The notes under the pieces: model-generated
What the model was told of the DNA's origin: nothing
The model's input: the letters and a program-made list of their open reading frames with translations, nothing else
Databases searched by the model: none
Assembly: GCF_014534745.1 (NCBI RefSeq)
Contig: NZ_JACVVP010000001.1
Coordinates: 1-64,000 of the forward strand
DNA length: 64,000 nt
DNA from: Flammeovirga sp. EKP202
GTDB taxonomy: Bacteria; Bacteroidota; Bacteroidia; Cytophagales; Flammeovirgaceae
Direction of reading: 5' to 3'
Translations under genes and position numbers: made by a program
Part shown: piece by piece, positions 52,783 to 60,103 of the stretch
Layout of the letters: each line of letters begins with the position of its first letter
Position numbering within the stretch: the first letter of the stretch is position 1

Positions 52783-53865
52783 ATGTATGATGCATTAGAT
52801 ACCTACAAACTTTTAGATAAGTTAGACACCCCAATTTTTGTATTGAAAGTCACTGACTTTGAGAAGCAGGATTTTAAATTAATTTATGCCAATGAAGCCA
52901 ATATTATTGCATGCGGTGTGGATTTGAAAAAATTTATAGGTGTTGACCTACGTACCAATTTTCCAGGATTATATGAAGTAGGTTTAGCGGACAAGTACTT
53001 TGAAAGCGTTATCACTCAGAAAACGCTTGAAGTAGGTGAGGTGGTTTACGGTGATGAAAATGTGAACAGGAGTGCATACACTGGTAAAGCAACTCCTATT
53101 TCAGAAGACACCGTAATGATTACTTATAAAGATATTTCGGCCTTAAAAGAAGCGGAACAAAAACTTTTACATCAGAATCGAGTCCTGAAAGAGAAGAACA
53201 AATCATTAGAAGAGTTTGCATACATCACATCTCATGATCTTCAAGAACCATTAAATACTATATCAAGTTTTGTGGAAATTCTTTTGAAAACTTACGATGA
53301 AAGAATGAATGATAATTGTCGGCAAATTTTAGGTCATATCGGTAGTTCTACCACAAGGCTGAAAAATATGATTATCAGTATTCTTGAATATTCGAGACTT
53401 GGTAATCAAAAAGAGAAAATGAATATTGACTGTAATCTTTTAGTTCAAGAAATTCAGGAAGACTTTAAGACGCTATTAGATTCAAAAGAAGTAAAATTAC
53501 ATATAAGCAATCTTCCTTCGGTGAATGGTTCAGCTTCAGAGATGAGGATGCTGTTTCAAAATTTAATTAGTAATGCAATAAAGTATCAAGAGAGAGGTAA
53601 TATACCTGAAGTGAGCATTAATGTGGAAGATAATCAACAAGGTTATTGGATTTTTAGTGTCACTGATAATGGAATTGGAATAGCAGAAAATGACCGACAG
53701 AAAATTTTTAAGATGTTTCACCGATTACATCTTCAACAAGAATATCAGGGTGTGGGAATTGGGTTGGCGAATTGCTTAAAAATAGTTCAAAACCATAATG
53801 GAAAAATATGGGTAGAGTCAGTGTTACGTCAAGGAAGTACTTTTTATTTTACAATTCCTTATTAA
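52783..53865 (+). CDS. PAS-containing sensor histidine kinase 1
   Basis: A 360-residue soluble kinase. A PAS-like domain (about 8-120), a coiled coil (about 120-145), a HisKA dimer domain with the H box FAYITSHDLQEPL (H151) and a HATPase domain (LFQNLISNAIKYQ N box, DNGIGIAE G1, GVGIGLANC G2). No transmembrane helix. The ATG at 52783 gives an N-terminus that aligns with the paralog downstream; a GTG at 52759 is less likely. No response regulator is encoded nearby. Confidence 0.92.
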   Translation: MYDALDTYKLLDKLDTPIFVLKVTDFEKQDFKLIYANEANIIACGVDLKKFIGVDLRTNFPGLYEVGLADKYFESVITQKTLEVGEVVYGDENVNRSAYTGKATPISEDTVMITYKDISALKEAEQKLLHQNRVLKEKNKSLEEFAYITSHDLQEPLNTISSFVEILLKTYDERMNDNCRQILGHIGSSTTRLKNMIISILEYSRLGNQKEKMNIDCNLLVQEIQEDFKTLLDSKEVKLHISNLPSVNGSASEMRMLFQNLISNAIKYQERGNIPEVSINVEDNQQGYWIFSVTDNGIGIAENDRQKIFKMFHRLHLQQEYQGVGIGLANCLKIVQNHNGKIWVESVLRQGSTFYFTIPY

Positions 53866-53997
53866 AATTCTAATCGAATAACATTTTGCATTTTAAGTGA
53901 AAAGTATTTTACTGTTTCAGTATCAGTGGGATAATAACAGCTTTTTATTTGTTTTCAAACAGTAGAATAGCTAAAATCATCAATAAAACCGCTTGCT

Positions 53998-55083
53998 ATG
54001 AGAAACACGCTTAATGCATTAAATATTTTAGAAAAGTTGCCTATACCATTAGTGGTATTCAAACTACTAGATAAGGAAACAAGGGACTTTGAATTTGTTT
54101 ATGCAAACAAAGCCAACCAAAAAGCTTCAAGAGTAGATATTCAGGAGTTTATTGGGCAAAGGCTTATAGATGCGTTTCCAGGAATATACGAATTGGGTTT
54201 ACCCGAACTTTACCTTCAATGTATTGAAACTCAAAAAGCCGTTGATGTTGGAGAAATTGAATTTGGAGATGAGAAAGTCAATTATGTGAAGAGATCCTAT
54301 CGTATTAAAGCATTTCCTCTTACCAATGAAGAATTAATGATCTTGTATGAGGATGTATCTTCATTAAAAGAAGCAGAAGATGAGCTTCGAAAGAAAAATG
54401 CGATTCTAGAAGAAAAGAATCAATCGCTAGAAGAGTTTGCTTATATCACTTCTCATGATCTACAAGAACCTTTAGGTACAATTGCTAGTTTTGTTGAAAT
54501 GCTTCTTTTAGGTTATAAAGACTTGTTAGACGATCAAGGAAAACAGATTTTGGATTACATCGGTACTTCTACACTTCGCGTCAAAGGAATGGTTCATAAC
54601 ATTTTGGAGTATTCTAGATTAGGAAGTGAAAAAGAAACTGTAATCATAGATTGTAATATTATACTAGATGAAATAAGAAGCGACTTAAAAAAACTATTGG
54701 ATGATAAGCAGGTAGACCTAAGGGTGAATACACTTCCAACAGTTACTGGAACTCGATCTGAGATACGAATGCTCTTCCAGAATTTAATCACTAACGCAAT
54801 CAAATATCAACTCAAAGACAGTGTTCCAGAAGTAGAAGTAGCTGTAAAAGAGGAAAACGATCACAGTGTTTTTTCTGTAAAAGATAACGGAATTGGTATT
54901 GCTGAGGAGAACCAACAAAAAATTTTTAGAATGTTCCAACGTCTTCATTTAGATAGTGAATATGAAGGAGTAGGTATTGGATTAGCAAACTGTATGAAAA
55001 TTGTCAATAGCCATAAAGGAGAGTTGTGGGTAGAATCTGAACTAGGCAAAGGCAGTACTTTTTATTTTACCATTCCTAAATAA
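53998..55083 (+). CDS. PAS-containing sensor histidine kinase 2 (paralog)
   Basis: A 361-residue paralog of the preceding kinase: same PAS (about 8-120), coiled coil, H box FAYITSHDLQEPL (H153), N box LFQNLITNAIKYQ and GVGIGLANC. The two arose by tandem duplication and differ mainly in the PAS domain (RAFPLTNEELMILYEDV versus the first copy), so they may respond to different signals. No transmembrane helix and no partner regulator nearby. It has its own 130-base upstream gap. Confidence 0.92.
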   Translation: MRNTLNALNILEKLPIPLVVFKLLDKETRDFEFVYANKANQKASRVDIQEFIGQRLIDAFPGIYELGLPELYLQCIETQKAVDVGEIEFGDEKVNYVKRSYRIKAFPLTNEELMILYEDVSSLKEAEDELRKKNAILEEKNQSLEEFAYITSHDLQEPLGTIASFVEMLLLGYKDLLDDQGKQILDYIGTSTLRVKGMVHNILEYSRLGSEKETVIIDCNIILDEIRSDLKKLLDDKQVDLRVNTLPTVTGTRSEIRMLFQNLITNAIKYQLKDSVPEVEVAVKEENDHSVFSVKDNGIGIAEENQQKIFRMFQRLHLDSEYEGVGIGLANCMKIVNSHKGELWVESELGKGSTFYFTIPK

Positions 55084-55107
55084 ACAACCCACAATATCAT
55101 TTTTCGT

Positions 55108-55180
55108 TTTAGGTAATTTACCTAAACTTTTTGAATAGGTTTTCTACTCATCTATAGGGAAGAACATTCATGCATCTTTG
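55108..55180 (+). promoter_or_regulatory. regulon promoter A (sulfatase): palindrome, TAGGT box, -7 TTTG
   Basis: TTTAGGTAATTTACCTAAA (55108-55126) is a perfect palindrome with 9-bp arms and a one-base centre. A second TAGGT starts 26 bases after the first (55136). TTTG, the -7 box, lies at 55177-55180, 41 bases after the second TAGGT. No -33 TTG is present, which fits an activator-dependent promoter. The TGATCA-rich start region is shared with promoter B. Confidence 0.8.
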
Positions 55181-55238
55181 TAATGTGATCAATGATCATA
55201 AAACAAATAAAAAAGTTCTCTCAAAATTTAGAAAACGC

Positions 55239-56714
55239 ATGAAACAATTATCATTATTTGTCATTGTACTACTGTTCTCCACTCAGTTAATGGCACAAAA
55301 GAAGCCGAACATCTTAGTAATTTTTGGTGACGATATCGGAATGTATAACATCAGTGCTTACAATGACGGCATTATGGGTTATAGAACTCCAAATATAGAT
55401 AGAATAGCCAATACAGGTATTCGATTTACAGATAGTTATGCACAAAATAGTTGTACTGCCGGTCGTTCGGTATTCGTAACAGGTCAGAGTGCAAAAAGAA
55501 CAGGTCTTTCTAAAGTCGGTTTACCAGGCGATGATTTAGGAATCCAAAAAGAGGATCCAACAATCGCAGAAATCCTAAAAAATATGGGTTATGCAACGGG
55601 TCAGTTCGGTAAAAACCACTTAGGAGATAAAGACGAATTCCTTCCAACAAATCACGGTTTTGATGAATTCTTCGGTAACCTTTACCACTTAAATGCGGAA
55701 GAGGAACCAGAACATCCAGATTATCCAAAAGATCCAGCTTTCAAAGAAAGATTTGGTCCAAGAGGTGTTATCCACTCTTATGCTGATGGTCGTATTTCTG
55801 ATACAGGTCCATTGACAAAGAAAAGAATGGAAACTGTAGATAGAGAATTCTTAGCAGCTTCATTAGATTTTATTGATAGAGCACATGATGAAAAAGAACC
55901 TTTCTTTGTATGGTTCAACTCTACGAGAATGCACGTAGTGACACACCTTACAGAAGAAGCTGACGGTAAAACAGGTCAAGGCATCTATGCAGATGGTATG
56001 GTGGAACATGACGGACACGTTGGTCAATTATTGAATAAATTAGATGAATTAGGAATTACAGAAAATACAATCGTAGTATATACTACAGACAACGGAGCTG
56101 AGGTACTATCATGGCCTGACGGTGGTATGATTCCTTTCCGTGGTGAGAAAAACACAACTTGGGAAGGTGGTTTCAGAGCACCAATGATGGTGAGCTGGCC
56201 TGGTACGATCGCTCCTCAAGTATCTAACGAAATCATTTCATTAGAAGACTGGATGCCTACTTTAGTGGCAGCAGCAGGGGATGATCAAATCAAAGAAAAA
56301 TTATTAAAAGGTCACAAAGCAGGTGACATGACTTATAAAGTACACTTGGACGGTTACAACTTCATGCCTTATTTCTTAGGTAAAGAAGCGAAAGGACCAA
56401 GAGAAGATTTCTTCTACTTCACTGACGGAGGTGATTTATCCGCAGTGAGAATTGGAGATTGGAAATTTATGTTCTCTATTCAAGAGCACGAAGGATTGGA
56501 TGTATGGATCAAGCCTTTCACTAAGTTGAGAGCTCCTTTGATCATCAACTTGAGAAGAGATCCTTTCGAAAGAGCAATTGATGAAGCTGGATACATGGAC
56601 TTCTTTATTGAGCATATGTTCTTGATGTCTCCAACAGTTGAAAGAGTAAAAGAATATATGGGAACATTTAATGAATTCCCACCAAGACAAGCGGCCGCAT
56701 CTTGGGTTGAATAG
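55239..56714 (+). CDS. secreted sulfatase
   Basis: A 491-residue sulfatase with a signal peptide ending in LMAQ. The formylglycine site is C72-T-A-G-R76 (the C-x-A-x-R variant of C-x-P-x-R), preceded by the metal-binding GDDIG and followed by the conserved GKNHLG and TDNGAE segments. The ATG at 55239 is preferred over an upstream in-frame ATG at 55170, which would precede the -7 box of promoter A. Substrates of Bacteroidota sulfatases are usually sulfated polysaccharides; the target here is unknown. No maturase is in the window. Confidence 0.9.
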   Translation: MKQLSLFVIVLLFSTQLMAQKKPNILVIFGDDIGMYNISAYNDGIMGYRTPNIDRIANTGIRFTDSYAQNSCTAGRSVFVTGQSAKRTGLSKVGLPGDDLGIQKEDPTIAEILKNMGYATGQFGKNHLGDKDEFLPTNHGFDEFFGNLYHLNAEEEPEHPDYPKDPAFKERFGPRGVIHSYADGRISDTGPLTKKRMETVDREFLAASLDFIDRAHDEKEPFFVWFNSTRMHVVTHLTEEADGKTGQGIYADGMVEHDGHVGQLLNKLDELGITENTIVVYTTDNGAEVLSWPDGGMIPFRGEKNTTWEGGFRAPMMVSWPGTIAPQVSNEIISLEDWMPTLVAAAGDDQIKEKLLKGHKAGDMTYKVHLDGYNFMPYFLGKEAKGPREDFFYFTDGGDLSAVRIGDWKFMFSIQEHEGLDVWIKPFTKLRAPLIINLRRDPFERAIDEAGYMDFFIEHMFLMSPTVERVKEYMGTFNEFPPRQAAASWVE

Positions 56715-56743
56715 ACTTATATAGATTATTCATAATATATTGA

Positions 56744-56777
56744 AAGGGAGTGTCAGTATTGGCATTCCTTTTTTTGC
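56744..56777 (+). terminator. terminator of the sulfatase gene
   Basis: AAAGG-rich stem (AAAGGGAGTGTC with GGCATTCCTTT, one bulge) followed by seven T. Confidence 0.7.
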
Positions 56778-56859
56778 TAAAAATAAGTTTACTTTTCTTC
56801 ATTGTAGAGCTCCAATTTTCTCTTAAAAATATCATTATGAAAAGCTTTTTAATCGCTAC

Positions 56860-56931
56860 TTAGGTAATTTGCCTAATCTCAGCAGCTAGGTTTTCTTCTC
56901 AAAGATTCACCCTTGAAATTCAGTTGATTTG
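56860..56931 (+). promoter_or_regulatory. regulon promoter B (M48 protease)
   Basis: TTAGGTAA-T-TTGCCTAA (56860-56876) is a near-perfect palindrome (one mismatch). The second TAGGT starts 26 bases later (56887) and the TTTG -7 box 41 bases after that (56928-56931). TTTGTAATGTGATCAA after the box is identical to promoter A. Confidence 0.8.
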
Positions 56932-56988
56932 TAATGTGATCAAACACCATTGATCCTAAAAATTATCTTTCAAAAATCACAAATCATC

Positions 56989-58446
56989 ATGAAAACAATA
57001 TCTAGCTTTCTATCCATTATTCTAATACTGTATTTCCAAAATATCAGCGTTGCCCAAAGTATTGAAGTAGACAAATCCATTGGTTATGAATATGCACAAA
57101 AAGTGATTAAAGACATGGGTGTTTACCAAGATCAGGAGCTATCTACTTATATTGATTGTGTAGGTCAGAATTTAGTAGGAAATATTGACGACAGGAAATT
57201 CGGCTATCAATTTTTTGTTGTTGAAAATATAGAGCCGAATGCTTTTGCTTTGCCAGGTGGATATATCTTTATCACTACAGGGCTTTTACCCATTATTCAA
57301 ACTGAAGATGAATTGGCTTGTATTCTTTCCCATGAAATTATTCACTCTCATCACCGACATACTGTTTCTCAGTTCAAAAAAGGGATCATTCCTCGATTGC
57401 TTGAAGTACCGGGTAACTTACTAGGGATTTTAAGTAAAGATTTAGAATCTATTTTTAATGCTCCTATCAAATCTACCAATGCGTTGTACATGGCTTCTCA
57501 TGGAAGAAAAAATGAAACGGAAGCAGATCTGGAAGGAATGGAACTAGCGGCAAAGTCAGGTTATAATCCAGCGGCATTAAAAGATATCCTTCATCGTATG
57601 TCAGTTTCTATTGAATTGGTGACAGGAGAAGCAGAACAAAAAAGTTACTTTAATGACCACCCTTATACTCCAGATAGAATCAATGCCATTGACCTTCAAT
57701 CTACATTTATGGAAAAGGAACCTTCCTCTTCTTTCACAAAGAATTATTCTACTAAAATTGACGGATTACTTTTTGGGGAAAGTGTGTATAAAGGGGTGTT
57801 TGATCAGCAAACATTCTTGCACCCAATTTTTGATTTTAAAGTCACTTTTCCAGCACATTGGAATCTTGTCAATCAACCTGATTTTGTAGGTGGTTATAAT
57901 CCTAATGGTAAGGAAGGAATAATAGTGACACTAGAAAAGGAAAAGGATATTATGGAAGCTGCACTTTCATTTATGGAAGAACTCTCCGAAGATGAAAAAA
58001 ATGCAATGATTACTAAAGGGTATTTTGCGAATGGAGAAACGAATGGTTACCTGATGACTTTTGAAGGTGAATTAAATAAAGAGAAGAAGTATGCAAATAT
58101 TGGTTGGGTATTAGTCAACAATTATGTCTACAAAATAACAAGCTTTACCTATAAACCGGACGACTCTTCCTTTGAGTATGTGGTCGAAACGTTATTGCCA
58201 TTAGAGAAAAAGGATTATAGACAGATTCACACGCATAAAATAATTGCTGTGCAAGCTAAAAAAGGAGAAACACTCCAACAGCTTTGTAAAAGAAAGGACA
58301 ATAAGGCAAATATAAAGCTAATTGGTATTTTGAATGATCTAGGAGTCAATGAAAGGCTTCAAGAAGGGCAATGGGTGAAAATCGTAAATGAATCTCCTTA
58401 CTATACTGAAGTAGAGGTTGATCATGAGGTGGCGATCTCTAAGTAA
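56989..58446 (+). CDS. exported M48-family metalloprotease with LysM-like tail
   Basis: A 485-residue protein with a signal peptide ending SVAQ. The zinc-binding HExxH is H115-E-I-I-H119 in ILSHEIIHSHHRH, with the third ligand region NETEAD (E176). The architecture follows BepA/YfgC-like M48 enzymes that act on periplasmic or outer-membrane proteins. The C-terminus (about 430-480) is LysM-like (AVQAKKGETLQQLCKRKDNK). The ATG at 56989 is used instead of a TTG upstream. Its last codons (ISK and stop) overlap the first palindrome of promoter C. Confidence 0.9.
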   Translation: MKTISSFLSIILILYFQNISVAQSIEVDKSIGYEYAQKVIKDMGVYQDQELSTYIDCVGQNLVGNIDDRKFGYQFFVVENIEPNAFALPGGYIFITTGLLPIIQTEDELACILSHEIIHSHHRHTVSQFKKGIIPRLLEVPGNLLGILSKDLESIFNAPIKSTNALYMASHGRKNETEADLEGMELAAKSGYNPAALKDILHRMSVSIELVTGEAEQKSYFNDHPYTPDRINAIDLQSTFMEKEPSSSFTKNYSTKIDGLLFGESVYKGVFDQQTFLHPIFDFKVTFPAHWNLVNQPDFVGGYNPNGKEGIIVTLEKEKDIMEAALSFMEELSEDEKNAMITKGYFANGETNGYLMTFEGELNKEKKYANIGWVLVNNYVYKITSFTYKPDDSSFEYVVETLLPLEKKDYRQIHTHKIIAVQAKKGETLQQLCKRKDNKANIKLIGILNDLGVNERLQEGQWVKIVNESPYYTEVEVDHEVAISK

Positions 58447-58511
58447 CCTACCTAATTTTTTCTTTTAGGTAATTGACGATAAAGTATAAAATTCAAAAAA
58501 AAAGAACTTTG
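58438..58511 (+). promoter_or_regulatory. regulon promoter C (35-aa peptide), overlapping the protease stop
   Basis: TCTAAGTAACCTACCTAAT (58438-58456) is a degenerate copy of the palindrome (5 of 19 differ) and spans the protease stop codon. The second, well-conserved TTTTAGGTAATT box starts 26 bases later (58466), and TTTG is at 58508-58511, 42 bases on. The shared spacing makes it a likely weaker member of the family. Confidence 0.6.
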
Positions 58512-58578
58512 TGATGTATCAGAGAAAAATATAGGAGGACGTAGCTCTGGTATATCAAAAGACGCTCTCAATTAGATC

Positions 58579-58686
58579 ATGAAAATCATAATATTCATTG
58601 TGCTTTTAACAGTGGTCACTTTTATCACTAAGATCAACAAGGCACATCATCAAACAGAGACAGTAGTAATAATTATAGAAAGATAG
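58579..58686 (+). CDS. 35-aa membrane peptide
   Basis: A 35-residue peptide: a hydrophobic N-terminus (MKIIIFIVLLTVVTFITK, probably one transmembrane segment) then a hydrophilic tail (INKAHHQTETVVIIIER). It lies about 70 bases after the -7 box of promoter C and ends before a clear terminator, so it has its own transcription unit. Such peptides often modulate membrane proteins or stress sensing; nothing shows which. It is too short for homology by eye. Confidence 0.55.
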   Translation: MKIIIFIVLLTVVTFITKINKAHHQTETVVIIIER

Positions 58687-58713
58687 GGAGGCTAGTATTC
58701 TCCTTATAAAAAG

Positions 58714-58738
58714 AAGGGGGTATTTTATCCCCTTTTTT
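58714..58738 (+). terminator. terminator of the 35-aa peptide gene
   Basis: AAGGGG(G)TA pairs with TA(T)CCCCTT around TTTT, followed by six T. Confidence 0.85.
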
Positions 58739-58748
58739 GAGAAATGCA

Positions 58749-58821
58749 TTTAGGTAATTTACCTAAAATCTGCGATTAGGTAACCCTGCAATATAGAAAA
58801 GCCCCTATTTCTCCACCTTTG
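58749..58821 (+). promoter_or_regulatory. regulon promoter D (153-aa/DUF308 operon)
   Basis: TTTAGGTAATTTACCTAAA (58749-58767), identical to promoter A, is followed by TAGGT 26 bases after the first TAGGT (58777) and by TTTG at 58818-58821, 41 bases on. The box reads CACCTTTGTATTG, the same core as trxA and the small-ORF promoters. Confidence 0.8.
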
Positions 58822-58856
58822 TATTGTAGTAATAACTCTCTTAAATCATAAAAATC

Positions 58857-59318
58857 ATGAATACTTCAATACAAAAATCACATTCTATTTTCCCATTCAA
58901 TACAGCAGACCTACCCAATAAAATAGATGATATCTTACTCGAAAATGAAATTCATTTTTCTGAGAGTTTTAATAAAATAACAACGAAGAACAATGAGTTT
59001 TTTGATATCATAAAAGGCGTAGAGGAAGTTTCATTAAAAGTGATTATGCGTCATGTTTTTAATAAAATGAGATATCAGAAAATTGCTGAAGTTCAAAAAG
59101 ATAATACCCTTTCGGAACGTCAAAAAGAATTAAAACTTCAAGAAAACTTATTAGATATTCATCTTCTTCAAACTGAAGTAGAGGAGATGATTGTGGAAGA
59201 TCTAATTCAAATCGAAAAAATCAATATTGATACACAAGAGTACTTGACTAGTTCATTCCGATTAGGTGAGGAATTTCTCTCAAAAATGAACAACAAAGTA
59301 TCTGCCATTATCAGATAA
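58857..59318 (+). CDS. 153-aa helical protein of unknown function
   Basis: A 153-residue acidic, mostly helical protein with no signal peptide or membrane helix. Long amphipathic helices appear in LSERQKELKLQENLLDIHLLQTEVEEMIVEDLIQIEKI. I do not recognise a family. It is the first gene under promoter D and is followed after 62 bases by the HdeD-like membrane gene, so the two probably act together. Confidence 0.72.
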   Translation: MNTSIQKSHSIFPFNTADLPNKIDDILLENEIHFSESFNKITTKNNEFFDIIKGVEEVSLKVIMRHVFNKMRYQKIAEVQKDNTLSERQKELKLQENLLDIHLLQTEVEEMIVEDLIQIEKINIDTQEYLTSSFRLGEEFLSKMNNKVSAIIR

Positions 59319-59380
59319 AAAATAAAAAGGAACAGCTGAACTCCTAAACAGTAGGCACAAATAATTATTCTCTCAAAATC

Positions 59381-59974
59381 ATGAATGCTACAAAATCAAG
59401 CTCATTTCAACAATCTATTAAACATTGGTACCTTCCCCTTATTTCAGGCATATTATTTATCGCAGCAGGGATTTTAACTTTTACTTATCCCGTAGAAAGT
59501 TATGTCGCTTTGTCTGTTTTATTTAGTGTTACATTTATAATTATGGGTGTCTCAGACATCATCTTTTCAATACTGAATCGTAAGGTCATTAAAGGTTGGG
59601 GATGGCAATTATTGTTAGGATTTACGAATACCATATTGGGTATTTTCTTGATCAATAACCCTGCAATATCAATGGTTACATTACCGATGTATGTAGGTTT
59701 TACTTTCCTGATCAGAGCGATAGGAACAATTTCATTCTCTCAAGACTTAAGAAGATTTGGAGTGATCGCAAACGACCCTTTGATGTTTATGGGAGTTGTA
59801 GGTTTGATCCTTTCATTGATATTAATCTGGAACCCAGTATTTGCAGGGTTTACAATCATTACCCTTACAGGTATCACATGTATCCTTTTGGGTGTCTATC
59901 ATGTTTCTCTTTCTATAAAGTTGAAGAGAGCAAAGAATTTAATAAAAGATATTAGTAAGATGGAGTTAGTATAA
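59381..59974 (+). CDS. HdeD/DUF308-like membrane protein
   Basis: A 197-residue protein with six predicted transmembrane helices arranged as a repeated three-helix unit (LISGILFIAAGILTFTY, LFSVTFIIMGVSDIIFSIL, WQLLLGFTNTILGIFLI, LPMYVGFTFLIRAIGTI, LMFMGVVGLILSLILI, TLTGITCILLGVYHVSLSI). This is the HdeD/DUF308 family, which in enteric bacteria is linked to acid and envelope stress. It is in one unit with the 153-aa gene and ends at a terminator. Confidence 0.88.
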   Translation: MNATKSSSFQQSIKHWYLPLISGILFIAAGILTFTYPVESYVALSVLFSVTFIIMGVSDIIFSILNRKVIKGWGWQLLLGFTNTILGIFLINNPAISMVTLPMYVGFTFLIRAIGTISFSQDLRRFGVIANDPLMFMGVVGLILSLILIWNPVFAGFTIITLTGITCILLGVYHVSLSIKLKRAKNLIKDISKMELV

Positions 59975-59981
59975 TATATGT

Positions 59982-60019
59982 GGAAGATATAGGTATTGTT
60001 ACTTATATCTTCCTTTTTT
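59982..60019 (+). terminator. terminator after the DUF308 gene
   Basis: GGAAGATATA pairs with TATATCTTCC around a 12-base loop that can pair further, followed by six T. Confidence 0.85.
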
Positions 60020-60103
60020 ACTATCTTGAATATTGTAAGAACTAGGGCAAAAGACATCAGTTTTTAGGCTTAGTTCTTATTTTGGTTACTTTGTTATTAC
60101 ACT

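Noticed and set aside
55170-55238. Upstream in-frame ATG of the sulfatase gene (MHLCN start)
   Set aside because: The codon lies ahead of the -7 box and would add 23 residues before a typical signal peptide.
58579-58686. Similarity of the 35-aa peptide tail (TVVIIIER) to the micro-ORF core
   Set aside because: Only a few hydrophobic residues agree and the conserved T-P-T-G is absent; I consider the match chance.
60043-60093. TAGGG and TAGGC boxes upstream of the reg_prop kinase as a fifth regulon site
   Set aside because: The boxes are 22 bp apart, not palindromic, and the distance to the TTTG (25 and 47 bp) does not fit the 26/41 rule.
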